DNA of 64,000 bases from positions 558,001 to 622,000 of the forward strand of contig CAWCTD010000003.1 in NCBI GenBank assembly GCA_963798455.1, given 5' to 3'. The translations under genes were made by a program, and so were the position numbers. The notes beneath the pieces were generated by a model. The model saw only the letters and a program-made list of their open reading frames with translations, ran no database searches and was not told the DNA's origin. This DNA comes from CAWCTD01 sp963798455. Lineage in GTDB: Bacteria; Acidobacteriota; Terriglobia; Bryobacterales; Bryobacteraceae. Below, one piece after another: positions 15,221-23,799 of this stretch (within the stretch, counting starts at the first letter, position 1; the number at the start of each line of letters is the position of its first letter).

Positions 15221-16507
15221 ATGATCCGTCTCGCCATGCTGTTCATGGTTGCTGTGATCGCTTCGAGCGGCCCGCTTCGAGCCGCCGAGGGAGCCGTCGT
15301 CAAGATCGTCAAGAAAGGCGACGGCTATCAACTTCTTCGAAACGGCCAGCCGTACTTCATCAAGGGGGGCGGTTCCCCCCATCTCGACCTGCTGGTGGCC
15401 GCTGGAGGCAACTCGATCCGTGCCTACGGCAGCCCCAGCGCGCTTGACAACCTGGAGAACAGCCATGTCACCGCGCTGATCGGCCTGCGCGTCGCGTTGC
15501 CTCGCCAGGGCTTCGACTACAACAACGCCGAGGCTCTCGCCAAGCAGATCGAGAACGCGCGCCAGACGGTGCTCAAGCTGAAAGACCATCCCGCCGTGCT
15601 GATGTGGGCCCTGGGCAACGAGGTGGAACTGGGCGCTTCCGAGCCGGTCCGCATTCAGGTCTGGAAGCACATGAACGAGTTGGCCGAGTTGATCCACAAG
15701 GAGGACCCGAACCACCCCGTCATTGCGGTGCTGGCGGGCGCCACCCCCGCCAAGCTCGCCGAGCTCGACCGATACGCGCCCGCGCTGGACGCCGTGGGCA
15801 TCAACGCCTACGGATCGATGCTGAGCGTGCCCGCGACGCTGGACAAGGCCGGCTGGAAGCGGCCGTACCTGATCACCGAGTTCGGCCCTCGCGGCCACTG
15901 GGAGGTGCCGAAGACTCCCTGGGGGTTGCCCATCGAAGACTCCAGCACCGAGAAGGCCGACCTCTACCTGAAGGCCTACCAGGCTGCCGTCCAGGACCGC
16001 CCCTCCTGCCTCGGCTCTTACGTCTTTCTGTGGGGCCAGAAGCAGGAGAAGACCCACACCTGGTACGGAATGTTCCTGCCGGAGGGCAATCCGCTGGGCG
16101 CCGTGGATGCAATGAGCTACGCCTGGACCGGAAAGTGGCCCGCCAATCGGGCGCCGCGCATCGGTCCGGGGAAAGTCCGGCTGGCGGCCGAAGGCTCATC
16201 CGATGACAGCCAGCGCGTGTTCAAACCCAGCGCCCGCCTCCGGGCGGAAGTCGATGCCTCCGATCCCGACAACGATCCGATGAAAGTGACCTGGGATGTG
16301 CGCCTGGATGTGTCCGACAACCCCAACACCGGCGGCGATCGCGAGGAGCCTACGCCGCCCATCGCTGGAGCTATCGTGTCGTCGAGCGGCAACCAGGCCC
16401 TGATCCAGGTGCCCGAGAAGCCGGCCAACTACCGGATCTTCGTATATGTCTTCGATCCGAAGGGATCGGCGGCCACGGCCAACGAGCCCATCGTGGCAAA
16501 GGAATAG
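15221..16507 (+). CDS. Secreted glycoside hydrolase-like protein (GH2/GH5-type TIM barrel)
   Basis: The product is 428 residues with a signal peptide (about 1-22). The N-terminal part 'GQPYFIKGGGSPHLDLLVAAGGNSIRAYG' (split) is typical of GH2/GH5-like TIM barrels. 'VLMWALGNEVEL' holds the likely acid/base Glu and 'PYLITEFGPRGHWE' the likely nucleophile Glu. The C-terminal 110 residues look like a beta-sandwich ('DASDPDNDPMKVTWDV'). The polysaccharide substrate is unknown. The preceding gene may act on the released sugar. Confidence 0.82.
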   Translation: MIRLAMLFMVAVIASSGPLRAAEGAVVKIVKKGDGYQLLRNGQPYFIKGGGSPHLDLLVAAGGNSIRAYGSPSALDNLENSHVTALIGLRVALPRQGFDYNNAEALAKQIENARQTVLKLKDHPAVLMWALGNEVELGASEPVRIQVWKHMNELAELIHKEDPNHPVIAVLAGATPAKLAELDRYAPALDAVGINAYGSMLSVPATLDKAGWKRPYLITEFGPRGHWEVPKTPWGLPIEDSSTEKADLYLKAYQAAVQDRPSCLGSYVFLWGQKQEKTHTWYGMFLPEGNPLGAVDAMSYAWTGKWPANRAPRIGPGKVRLAAEGSSDDSQRVFKPSARLRAEVDASDPDNDPMKVTWDVRLDVSDNPNTGGDREEPTPPIAGAIVSSSGNQALIQVPEKPANYRIFVYVFDPKGSAATANEPIVAKE

Positions 16508-16550
16508 CCCTTCCATGTCGAACCGCGTTTGGCTTGCCGCACGGGCGGAA

Positions 16551-16640
16551 TGGCGGAGGAAGAGGGATTCGAACCCCCGAGGGCCTTCCGACCCTAACGG
16601 TTTTCAAGACCGCCGCCTTCGACCGCTCGGCCATTCCTCC
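16551..16640 (-). tRNA. tRNA-Ser (TGA), with encoded CCA
   Basis: On the minus strand the acceptor GGAGGAA (16640-16634) pairs with TTCCTCC, followed by G and CCA (16553-16551). The anticodon loop is CTTGAAA, giving anticodon TGA. A long variable arm and the T-loop GGTTCGAATCC are present. It looks intact at 87 nucleotides plus CCA. It separates the glycosidase gene from the end of the polysaccharide locus. Confidence 0.97.
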
Positions 16641-16687
16641 ACCCTCAATCTATCATCTTCGTGCCGCGACCGCGCCGCCGGGCAGCT

Positions 16688-18157
16688 TTAGTAAGCGCCT
16701 TTGCCCAGAAGCACGGTGTGTACGGTGCGGGCCAGTACGTGCAAGTCCAGCCACAGGGACCAGTTCCGTATGTAGTACGTGTCCAGCGCCTCCTGCACCT
16801 TGAGGTCGCCGTCGCTGCGGCCCGACACCTGCCACAGGCCGGTAAGGCCCGGCAGCACCTGGCCGCGCAGCGCGCGAAAGCCCGCGTCGAACTTGTCGAG
16901 GTGGTAGTAAGGGAAAGGTCTCGGGCCCACGAGGCTCATTTCGCCCTTCAGAACGCTCCAGAGCTGCGGCAGTTCATCCAGGCTGGTCCTGCGAAGCAGG
17001 CTGCCGATCACGGGAACGATCCGCGGGTCGTTCTTGAGCTTAAAGTACTGCTGCCACTCCAGGCGCGCCCGCTGGTTTTCGGAAAGGTGCTTCAGCAGCA
17101 GGGTCTCCGCGTCGACATGCATGGTCCGCACCTTTGGGACTCGTATCCGCGCGCCGCCTTGACCCTCCCGCTCCTGCGTGTAAAAGACCGGACCGGGGCT
17201 CACGCGCTTGATCCACAGCACTGCCGCCGCCAACACCGGCAGCGACAGCACGCCCAGGATCGACGCCAGCAGAAGGTCAATCCCGCGCTTCAACCACCGG
17301 TTCAAGGGCATCAGGAGGTTCTGCCGCACCTCCAGCCCCAGCACGCCCGAAAGATCCTTGGGAGAAACCCAGAGCGTCGCCATCCCGAACATGTCCGGCA
17401 CGATGATCAGCCGGGTGAAACTGGCGCCCAGTCGCTCCAGCACGTCCAGCAACTGCTGCCTTTCGATGCCGGGCATGGCGATGATGGCCTGCCTTATCTT
17501 GAGCCGCCGCGCCATTTCCGGCGCCCGCGCCAGGGGGCCCGCCACGGGAACGCCGGAGTGCTCGCCCGCCTTGCCCGGATCATCGTCGAGGTACGCCACG
17601 GGTTTGAGACCGCACTCCGGGTGCGCCCTGAGGTTGGCCACGAGCATCCTTCCGGTTTTCCCCGCGCCCAGCACCAGCACGGGCACGCCCCACCACTTCC
17701 GGCCCGCGAGCATCCCGCGCAGCAGGGCCCTTTCGACGGGGACCAGCAAGCTTGAACAGAACCACGCCGTGATGAAGACGCCGCGGGAGTACAGAGCGCC
17801 GTCCTTCGAAAGGAAGATGGCCGCCGTCGAGACCAGGCACACGGCGGTGGTCCCCAGTACGATGCGGCGCAATTCTTCCACGGGGCTGAGCCCGGCGCCA
17901 GGGTATAGCCCGGCGCTGGCGTAGATCAGGAGCGACACCGCCAGGGCCGGGGCGAGCTGGAAGTAGAACCCCGGGCCGATGGAGCTGTTGACCCGGCTCC
18001 AGAGGAAGTAACCCAGCCAGCCAGCCGCCATCAGCGCCACTGCGTCCGCGAGGAGCAGTGCGGCCCCCGTGGCGTGCGGATGCGCCGTGGACACTACTTT
18101 CCGCGCGGCAGCCGGGCTGTACGGTCGCGCCCTGGTGGCTAGAAGAGGAGTGGCCAC
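16688..18157 (-). CDS. Undecaprenyl-phosphate sugar phosphotransferase (exopolysaccharide initiating enzyme)
   Basis: The product is about 489 residues. Five N-terminal membrane segments are followed by a Rossmann-like CoA-binding region ('VLVLGAGKTGRMLVANL'), a further membrane helix, and the bacterial sugar-transferase domain: 'KRGIDLLLASILGVLSLPVL' (split), 'PVFYTQEREGQGG', 'FKLKNDPRI', 'DELPQLWSVLKGEMSLVGPRPF' and 'PGLTGLWQVSGRSD'. It links a sugar-1-phosphate to undecaprenyl phosphate. The start is uncertain; I used GTG at 18157 because the frame further upstream lies inside wecG. It is the last gene of the polysaccharide locus. Confidence 0.88.
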   Translation of the reverse strand: MATPLLATRARPYSPAAARKVVSTAHPHATGAALLLADAVALMAAGWLGYFLWSRVNSSIGPGFYFQLAPALAVSLLIYASAGLYPGAGLSPVEELRRIVLGTTAVCLVSTAAIFLSKDGALYSRGVFITAWFCSSLLVPVERALLRGMLAGRKWWGVPVLVLGAGKTGRMLVANLRAHPECGLKPVAYLDDDPGKAGEHSGVPVAGPLARAPEMARRLKIRQAIIAMPGIERQQLLDVLERLGASFTRLIIVPDMFGMATLWVSPKDLSGVLGLEVRQNLLMPLNRWLKRGIDLLLASILGVLSLPVLAAAVLWIKRVSPGPVFYTQEREGQGGARIRVPKVRTMHVDAETLLLKHLSENQRARLEWQQYFKLKNDPRIVPVIGSLLRRTSLDELPQLWSVLKGEMSLVGPRPFPYYHLDKFDAGFRALRGQVLPGLTGLWQVSGRSDGDLKVQEALDTYYIRNWSLWLDLHVLARTVHTVLLGKGAY

Positions 18158-18179
18158 GATGAAAGGTTCCGTGATCGTT

Positions 18180-18935
18180 CTACGAACGTCCGCGAAGACC
18201 GAGGAACTGTAGCGTGAACAACGCGACAAACCTCGGATTGTGCCGCAGGTACCGCGGACCCAGCCGGCGCGGCTCCGCCAGGAAGCGGAATAGCCACTCC
18301 AGGCCGGCCCTCTGCATCCAGCGCGGCGCTTGCGGCTTGACTCCGGCCAGGAAATCGAAGGCCGCGCCCACGCCCAGCATGACCGCGCGGACACGGCCCC
18401 TGTGCTCTGCCATCCAGCGCTCCTGTTTGGGTGTGCTCAAGCCCACGAAAAGGATGCGCGCTCCGGATGCGTTGATGTCCCGCACGACCTGGTCATCTTC
18501 CTCAGGGCCGAGCGGCCCGAACGGCGGCGAGAAGGAGTAGGCGATTTGCAGCGAGGGGAAGCGTACCCGCATGTTGGCAGCCAGGCGGCGGATTGTGACC
18601 GCACTGGACCCGTAGAAGCCCACGGACAAGCCGTTGCGCGCCGCGGCATCGAGCACCTGGAGCGTCAGGTCCGGCCCGTAGACGCGGGTTGCCCCGCGCG
18701 CGCCGAGCAATCGCAGACCCCAGACCAGGGGCATGCCGTCGGGCGTGACCAAGTCGGCCGCGCTCATGACCTCCCGGAACTGAGCCGAATCGAACGCTTC
18801 CATGACGTTATTGACCGACGCGCAGCACACGTACCGCGACTCGCGGGCGAGTGCCCAGTCCATCACCCGCCCGGCCGCGTCCGGGTAGCTGGTCTGATCA
18901 ACCCGCATGGCGAGGACATGCATGGCACACAACAC
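18180..18935 (-). CDS. WecG/TagA/CpsF family glycosyltransferase
   Basis: The product is 251 residues. It transfers an amino sugar (ManNAcA-type in known members) to a lipid-linked precursor. Motifs: 'YVCCASVNNVMEAFDS', 'LVTPDGMPLVWGLRLLG', 'GFYGSSAVTIRRLAANM' and 'RILFVGLSTPKQERWM', then 'GVGAAFDFLAGVKPQAPRWMQRAGLEWLFR' (split). The start is GTG at 18935 with AAGGA about 10 bases before it; ATG at 18923 is an alternative. A diverged copy of its first 20 codons lies at 20626-20688. Confidence 0.9.
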   Translation of the reverse strand: MLCAMHVLAMRVDQTSYPDAAGRVMDWALARESRYVCCASVNNVMEAFDSAQFREVMSAADLVTPDGMPLVWGLRLLGARGATRVYGPDLTLQVLDAAARNGLSVGFYGSSAVTIRRLAANMRVRFPSLQIAYSFSPPFGPLGPEEDDQVVRDINASGARILFVGLSTPKQERWMAEHRGRVRAVMLGVGAAFDFLAGVKPQAPRWMQRAGLEWLFRFLAEPRRLGPRYLRHNPRFVALFTLQFLGLRGRS

Positions 18936-19020
18936 GCTACGTGATTCCTTCCATGAACAACGATTCCGGCTGAGTTTCCCCGGGAGTGCGCGATGAGCTG
19001 CCTCCGATGTCAGATCCTCC

Positions 19021-19659
19021 TCAGAGATGAATCGCGATGATCGATTTAGGCAGCGATAGAAACCGCTCGACGACGATTTGAGAACCGGGGAAGAGACGCC
19101 GCAGTTCCGGCAGACGCATGATGCGGATCTCGTCCGCCACCTGATAGCAGTGATCAGCAGTCGGCCGCTCCATCCAACCCCAAAGAGTGCACCAGCGAAG
19201 AACGCGACGGCGAACGCCCAGTGGCAGCCAATGGATGATGGGGGCGAGAAAGTGGGGTTCGATGGGACAACGGAAGTCCACTGTCTGCACCCACCATCGC
19301 TCGGCGACTCGCCGAACCTCGGCCGCGAAGCGTGCCTGGCCGTCGAGGGCGCGCAAGTGCTCGATCAGGGAATTCGAGAAGGCCACGTCAAACGACCCCG
19401 GCTTGAATGGGAGCGCGCAAGCGTCTGCGCGGATCCACTGCACGCGCGGAGGTAGTCTGGCCGGCGGCGGCAACAGATTCACGATGGTCACCTGCGGTAC
19501 CGGCAGCCCTAGTTGTTCCGCGAGTTTCCACCAGTAAAACGTCCCACCCAGATCGAGGACGCGCGTTCCCTCGGAGATCTCAAACAGCCGATAGAACGTT
19601 CGGAGCCGCCTGGGACGGAAGAGCCGGAAGAACACGTTGTGAACCGTATGCATGTCCAT
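19021..19659 (-). CDS. SAM-dependent methyltransferase in polysaccharide locus
   Basis: The product is 212 residues. The class I methyltransferase motif I is 'TRVLDLGGTFYWWKLAE', and 'WIRADACALPFKPGSFDVAFSNSLIEHL' (split) is motif II/post-motif, as in Methyltransf_11 proteins. It presumably methylates a sugar, lipid or carrier intermediate of the polysaccharide. The substrate is not readable from sequence. Confidence 0.82.
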   Translation of the reverse strand: MDMHTVHNVFFRLFRPRRLRTFYRLFEISEGTRVLDLGGTFYWWKLAEQLGLPVPQVTIVNLLPPPARLPPRVQWIRADACALPFKPGSFDVAFSNSLIEHLRALDGQARFAAEVRRVAERWWVQTVDFRCPIEPHFLAPIIHWLPLGVRRRVLRWCTLWGWMERPTADHCYQVADEIRIMRLPELRRLFPGSQIVVERFLSLPKSIIAIHL

Positions 19660-19687
19660 CGTTCTGAATGGATGTCCTATTTCCTAT

Positions 19688-20638
19688 TCAGCAAGTCTCG
19701 AGCCAGATGCTGGACGGGAAATGGCCGATGGCCGGATTCCCCTTGCACAGGCCCTCCTCGTTCTGTTGGGGCGCGTAGTCCGCAAACAGGCCGGCAAGAC
19801 TAGCGGCGCGGTCGTAGTGGAGGGCCGGCAGGCAGGACAGGACCCTCAGGTGACTGTTGTTCGTCAGTAGTGCTAACAACAAGGCGGTTTCTTGCCAGCC
19901 AAACGGTGAGCGAAGCGCGTCGCGCGGATAGAGGTAAGGCAGGAACACGTCATGAACGTGAATGAAGACACCCGGCGGCAGGTTCGGAATGATTTCCAGG
20001 TAGATGCGAGTGACCTCCGACCCAATCTTCACGCTGTGCGTTGAGTCTATGGACAGCAGGTCGCCTGCCCGCAGTTGGTCGAATACGGCTTCAGGCACGG
20101 CCTGGCACAACTGCCGGACCACGGTGACCTCACCGACGTCGGCATAACTCCTCCTAGGGTAAGGCTCGATGCAGATGATCTCTGCCCTCCGTCCCCCTTC
20201 CGCCACGTTCCGCTTGGAGGCATGCAGAAGGCACGCCGTCGACACGCCGCCCCCGATTTCGACAACACGGCCCGGCCGCTTCGACCGGATGAAGCAGTGC
20301 AGGACCTGGGATTCGATCGGTCCGAATCCCAGGCCCCAACCCTCGTTCACCGCTCTGTGGTAAATGGCCAGACCTGCCACTTCGGGAAGGTAAGGCCGGC
20401 ATGTGCTCTCGAGCCATTCCAGTTGCCCATCCAGATCCCAGTCCACCCCGGCAAGAGAAGCACGGCGCATCCAGAGACTCTTGTTCCGACGAAGCCACAG
20501 GTGATCGGGGATCGGTGTGTAGTAGTGCTTGGGCAGAATGTGCACTCCAAGTCGATCGCCAACAAGGAAGAACTTCAGGCATAGACTTTTAGATGGAATT
20601 CGCACTGTGGGACTGCCAGGCGCGCCTAGCGCGCCCAT
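19688..20638 (-). CDS. Predicted class I methyltransferase (Methyltransf_24-like)
   Basis: The product is up to 316 residues. 'RPGRVVEIGGGVSTACLLHAS' is a SAM-binding motif, 'IICIEPYPR' follows at the second strand, 'DLLSIDSTHSVKIGSEVTRIYLEIIPNLPPGVFIHVHDVF' (split) is typical of Methyltransf_24 proteins. The first 20 residues overlap a wecG relic and look spurious; the true start probably lies near 'KFFLVGDRLGVHILPKHYY', perhaps at a non-ATG codon about 60 bases in. Substrate unknown. Confidence 0.75.
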   Translation of the reverse strand: MGALGAPGSPTVRIPSKSLCLKFFLVGDRLGVHILPKHYYTPIPDHLWLRRNKSLWMRRASLAGVDWDLDGQLEWLESTCRPYLPEVAGLAIYHRAVNEGWGLGFGPIESQVLHCFIRSKRPGRVVEIGGGVSTACLLHASKRNVAEGGRRAEIICIEPYPRRSYADVGEVTVVRQLCQAVPEAVFDQLRAGDLLSIDSTHSVKIGSEVTRIYLEIIPNLPPGVFIHVHDVFLPYLYPRDALRSPFGWQETALLLALLTNNSHLRVLSCLPALHYDRAASLAGLFADYAPQQNEEGLCKGNPAIGHFPSSIWLETC

Positions 20639-20688
20639 CCGATCACCTGTCGAGCCGCGTCCGGGTAACTGGTCGGATCAACCCGCAT
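20626..20688 (-). pseudogene. Relic of a second wecG: first 20 codons only
   Basis: Read from 20688 on the minus strand: 'MRVDPTSYPDAARQVIGWAR' then TAG. This matches 'MRVDQTSYPDAAGRVMDWAL' of the intact gene ending at 18180. At DNA level about 35 bases are almost identical (18871-18908 with 20653-20688). The relic joins directly to the start region of the methyltransferase gene. Confidence 0.75.
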
Positions 20689-21898
20689 GCCCAGCAGCTT
20701 GTGCTGCCGCGGCGCGGGGATGGAACTCGAATTCCCTGCTCTGAATGGCGCGCTCGTAGATCTCCATCAAAGACTGATAATTGCGGTCCGCGGTGTACTT
20801 GGCGAGGAACTCCGCGCGGGCCTCCTGCCGCATCCGTTGTGCCTCAGCCGGGTGAGAGAGAAACCAATCCACCTTCGCCGCCAGGTCGTCCGCGTCGCCG
20901 GGCCGGAACAGCAGCCCCGTGCGGCCATGATGGACGAGTTCGGGGAGCGCCCCGAGGTCCGACGCGATCACCGGTGTGCCTTTAGCGAACGCCTCGACCG
21001 CAACCCGGCCGAAGGTCTCGTACCATTGGGAGGGAAACACCAGAAAGGCTGCCTCGCCCATCAACTCGTATACCGTCTCCCGGGGGCGTTGGCCCAGCAG
21101 TTGCACCCCTGGCAGGGTGCACGCTCGCCGTAGCACATCGCCCGTGAGCGGCCCCTCACCCACGAGCTTGAGGTTTATCCGCGTGCGGAGCCGTTGCCAG
21201 GCCCCGAGCACGGTGTCGAGACCCTTCTCGGGAGAGAACCTTCCCACAAACAGGGCGAATCCTCCGCCGCCGGAGCCGAAGCCGGGATCGCGCACCAGGA
21301 AGTTGGGCTTTACCACCAGTTTCTCCGTGGGAAATCCTGCCTCCACGAACTTCCGCCGCGCGAACTCGCTCGGGGTGATGTACACGCTCACCTTCCCCCG
21401 CCAGGTCCCAGCTAGCCGGTGCGATGTGTTCATTGCCACGACGGCCGCCGTGGCAGCCCTGCTGCCTCGGTAGCAGCCATGGATGATCCCGGGCCACTCC
21501 AGCGCTTTCCCCATGCATTCCTCGCAGACGCTGCCGTTCCGAAAAAATGTCGCCGCCGGGCACAGCAGTCTGTAGTTATGGAGAGTCTGTACCACCGGCA
21601 CGCCTTCGGCATGCGCCGCGTAGTAGACGGAAGGGGAGAGCAGCGGGAAGAAGTTGTGCACTTTCACTATATCCGGCCGGAACCGTCGGATCGCATGCAG
21701 TACAGTCTGGTAGGACCGGCGGTTCCAGACGGCGGTCAGACCAGCCTGCCAGGCGCGGCCGCTCGTCAGCGCGTGGTTGTCTACCGTGATGGCGCGCACA
21801 ACGTGGCCCCGGTCGGCCAGCAGGGTGACCTCGCTCTCAGTAGACTCGTCTTCCCCACCGCGAAGCCGGTAGCGGTTATGCAGGGTCAAGATCCTCAT
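20678..21898 (-). CDS. Glycosyltransferase family 4
   Basis: The product is 406 residues from the ATG at 21898, which overlaps the stop of the preceding GT4 gene (ATGA). It begins 'MRILTLHNRYRLRGGEDEST', the usual acceptor-side loop of GT4 enzymes. The donor-binding half has 'FALFVGRFSPEKGLDTVL', 'LVGEGPL', 'FPSQWYETFGRVAVEAFAKGTPVIASDLGALPEL' (split) and 'TGLLFRPGDADDLA', with the EX7E motif (E...FG..AVE). It should add a sugar to the lipid-linked repeat unit on the cytoplasmic side. Confidence 0.92.
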   Translation of the reverse strand: MRILTLHNRYRLRGGEDESTESEVTLLADRGHVVRAITVDNHALTSGRAWQAGLTAVWNRRSYQTVLHAIRRFRPDIVKVHNFFPLLSPSVYYAAHAEGVPVVQTLHNYRLLCPAATFFRNGSVCEECMGKALEWPGIIHGCYRGSRAATAAVVAMNTSHRLAGTWRGKVSVYITPSEFARRKFVEAGFPTEKLVVKPNFLVRDPGFGSGGGGFALFVGRFSPEKGLDTVLGAWQRLRTRINLKLVGEGPLTGDVLRRACTLPGVQLLGQRPRETVYELMGEAAFLVFPSQWYETFGRVAVEAFAKGTPVIASDLGALPELVHHGRTGLLFRPGDADDLAAKVDWFLSHPAEAQRMRQEARAEFLAKYTADRNYQSLMEIYERAIQSREFEFHPRAAAAQAAGHAG

Positions 21899-23049
21899 GG
21901 GAGGACGGCCGTGCCCTTCGGGGCGATTCGGTCTCTGGTGCAATGGTCGAGGAGAATTGCCTCAAGTCTCGACTGAAACGCCTCGTGGGAATACAGTTCG
22001 CTCACAGTCTGGAGACCGTGGTTGCCGTAACTGGCGGCGAGGTCCGGGTCGGACAAGAGACGTATAGCAGCCTCCGCAATCTGCTCGAGGTCCAGGGGGT
22101 CGACAGTAAGGCCGTTGCGCCCGTTGACCACAACCTCCGAACTCGCATCCCTGTTCCCGCATATCACAGGAAGGTTGTGTTTCCAGGCCTCGAGAAAGAC
22201 GATACCGAAACCCTCGCCGCTGGACGGCATGACAAAAACATGCGAGGACGCGTATGCGTTCTGGATCTGGCCATCATCGAGGTACCCGAGAAACCGGACT
22301 CGATTCGCGACCCCAGTCCTCTCCGCCAGCGACCTCAACTCGGATCGGAGCGGCCCTTCGCCAACAATGTCATAGCGGGCTTGTGGAAGCACAGAAAGAA
22401 CTCGCGGCATCGCCAAAATGACCTTGTCGATTCCTTTGTACCTGTCTCTGGCGCTCAGCCGAGCTACCGTGAGTAGCACGCTGGGCTGCCAGTTCTTGTG
22501 GTTGGTGGTTGGGCGATAGCCGGAGCCCTGCACGTCAACAGCGTTCGGAAGCAGTCTGAAACGAGAGTCTGACAACCTGAATGCCCGGGCCATCCTTGCG
22601 GCCGTGAAGTGACTGACGGAGACAACCCGGTCGACGCACTCCTGCACCGCGACGATCTCCCACAGAGGCACTCGCCTGTAATCGGAGTCGTCCCAGACCT
22701 CGGTCCCATGCACAAAGAGAACCTGGTGAGAATTCGGACTGACCGTGCGGGCTAGCGCGGCCAGTGGCGCCAGCATGACGTGTCCGTAAAGCACGACATC
22801 CGGCTGTATCATCTGCACCTGCCGCAGAAAATGGGCGGCGGTTCGGGTCTTACTGCTGCGGCCGGGAAAGAACCCGACATTTCCGGGCACGCCCGCTCGA
22901 TGCACTGGCTCGTCCCACAGACTGACGACGTGGCTGTCGCTGATCGTCTTCCCTCCAAGTTCTGCAAGACAGCGGACGACACGGCGGTTGAAGCGCTCCA
23001 TTCCGCCCATGCGGCTGTAGATGCCAAGGGCGATCATGACAGCGGTCAC
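21895..23049 (-). CDS. Glycosyltransferase family 4
   Basis: The product is 384 residues. The start is GTG at 23049, overlapping the upstream methyltransferase stop (GTGA); the longer open frame above it lies inside that gene. Motifs: 'ALGIYSRMGGMERFNRRVV' at the N-terminus, 'LTVARLSARDRYKGIDKVI', 'YDIVGEGPLRSELRSLAE', and 'FVMPSSGEGFGIVFLEAWKHNLPVICG' (split) with EX7E. Its two overlaps with neighbours show tight translational coupling in the locus. Confidence 0.92.
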   Translation of the reverse strand: MTAVMIALGIYSRMGGMERFNRRVVRCLAELGGKTISDSHVVSLWDEPVHRAGVPGNVGFFPGRSSKTRTAAHFLRQVQMIQPDVVLYGHVMLAPLAALARTVSPNSHQVLFVHGTEVWDDSDYRRVPLWEIVAVQECVDRVVSVSHFTAARMARAFRLSDSRFRLLPNAVDVQGSGYRPTTNHKNWQPSVLLTVARLSARDRYKGIDKVILAMPRVLSVLPQARYDIVGEGPLRSELRSLAERTGVANRVRFLGYLDDGQIQNAYASSHVFVMPSSGEGFGIVFLEAWKHNLPVICGNRDASSEVVVNGRNGLTVDPLDLEQIAEAAIRLLSDPDLAASYGNHGLQTVSELYSHEAFQSRLEAILLDHCTRDRIAPKGTAVLP

Positions 23050-23798
23050 GGTTTCATCCCTCGGATCAGGAGGTTCTTTGTAGGAATTTTGGGGCGGCTG
23101 GAGTCCTCGGCCAGGAAGACCAGCCGATGCAGCACCTTCAGGTACTGCTCGCGGAGCCGTCCGCGCAGCGTCGTCGCGTTCCACGCCGGGAGAATCTCGA
23201 TGTTCTCCGGCTCGAAGCCGGCTGCAACCATCACGTGGGCGGCCGACTTCTCCGTCAAGCAGAACTCATGGGAGAGGTCATTGTAACGATGGTATTGGCC
23301 AAACAGGCAACCCATGTTTGGCGTCTGGATGACCGCCCACCCTCCCCGAAGGAGCCTCTTGCGTACCACTCGGAGAAACGGCACGGCACATTCTGTCGGT
23401 AGATGCTCCAGCAAGTCCAGCAAGAAGATCGTCCCGAAGTTCTCAAGTGGGCGATACTCCTCTAAGAGAAGCGCATCGAACTGGTCGACGAATGCTAAGC
23501 CAGATTCATGGCAGATCCGGACATTCTCACTGCTCACGTCAATCCCGGCCAGGTTCCGGTACCCCACGTCACGGAGAACCGAAAGTAGGCAACCCTCGCC
23601 GCAGCCTACATCCAGGATCGGAGCGTCAGTCACTTTGGGAAGCCAGGGACCCAGAACGCGGCGGTACGACTGTTCCTTCGAGCGCCACGCAACGCAATCC
23701 ATCGGAGTCGGCCTGCGAGTAATCGTATTGTACGAGTCAAACAGCACCGCCCTCGTTCCTCTCTCGACACCCCGCCTTACATTGGGCTGAGTTCCCAT
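23046..23798 (-). CDS. SAM-dependent methyltransferase in polysaccharide locus
   Basis: The product is about 250 residues. I chose the ATG at 23798, two bases after the upstream gene's stop; a start at 23834 is possible. 'APILDVGCGEGCLLSVLRDVG' is motif I, 'IDVSSENVRIC' follows, and 'FGTIFLLDLLEHLPTECAVPFLRVVRKRLLRGGWAVIQTPN' (split) is typical of Methyltransf_23/UbiG-like enzymes. It probably modifies a sugar in the repeat unit. Confidence 0.85.
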   Translation of the reverse strand: MGTQPNVRRGVERGTRAVLFDSYNTITRRPTPMDCVAWRSKEQSYRRVLGPWLPKVTDAPILDVGCGEGCLLSVLRDVGYRNLAGIDVSSENVRICHESGLAFVDQFDALLLEEYRPLENFGTIFLLDLLEHLPTECAVPFLRVVRKRLLRGGWAVIQTPNMGCLFGQYHRYNDLSHEFCLTEKSAAHVMVAAGFEPENIEILPAWNATTLRGRLREQYLKVLHRLVFLAEDSSRPKIPTKNLLIRGMKP

Positions 23799-23799
23799 T

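Noticed and set aside
16534..16803. Frames across tRNA-Ser containing 'RGIRTPEGLPTLTVFKTAAFDRSA'
   Set aside because: Artefact of translating through tRNA-Ser.
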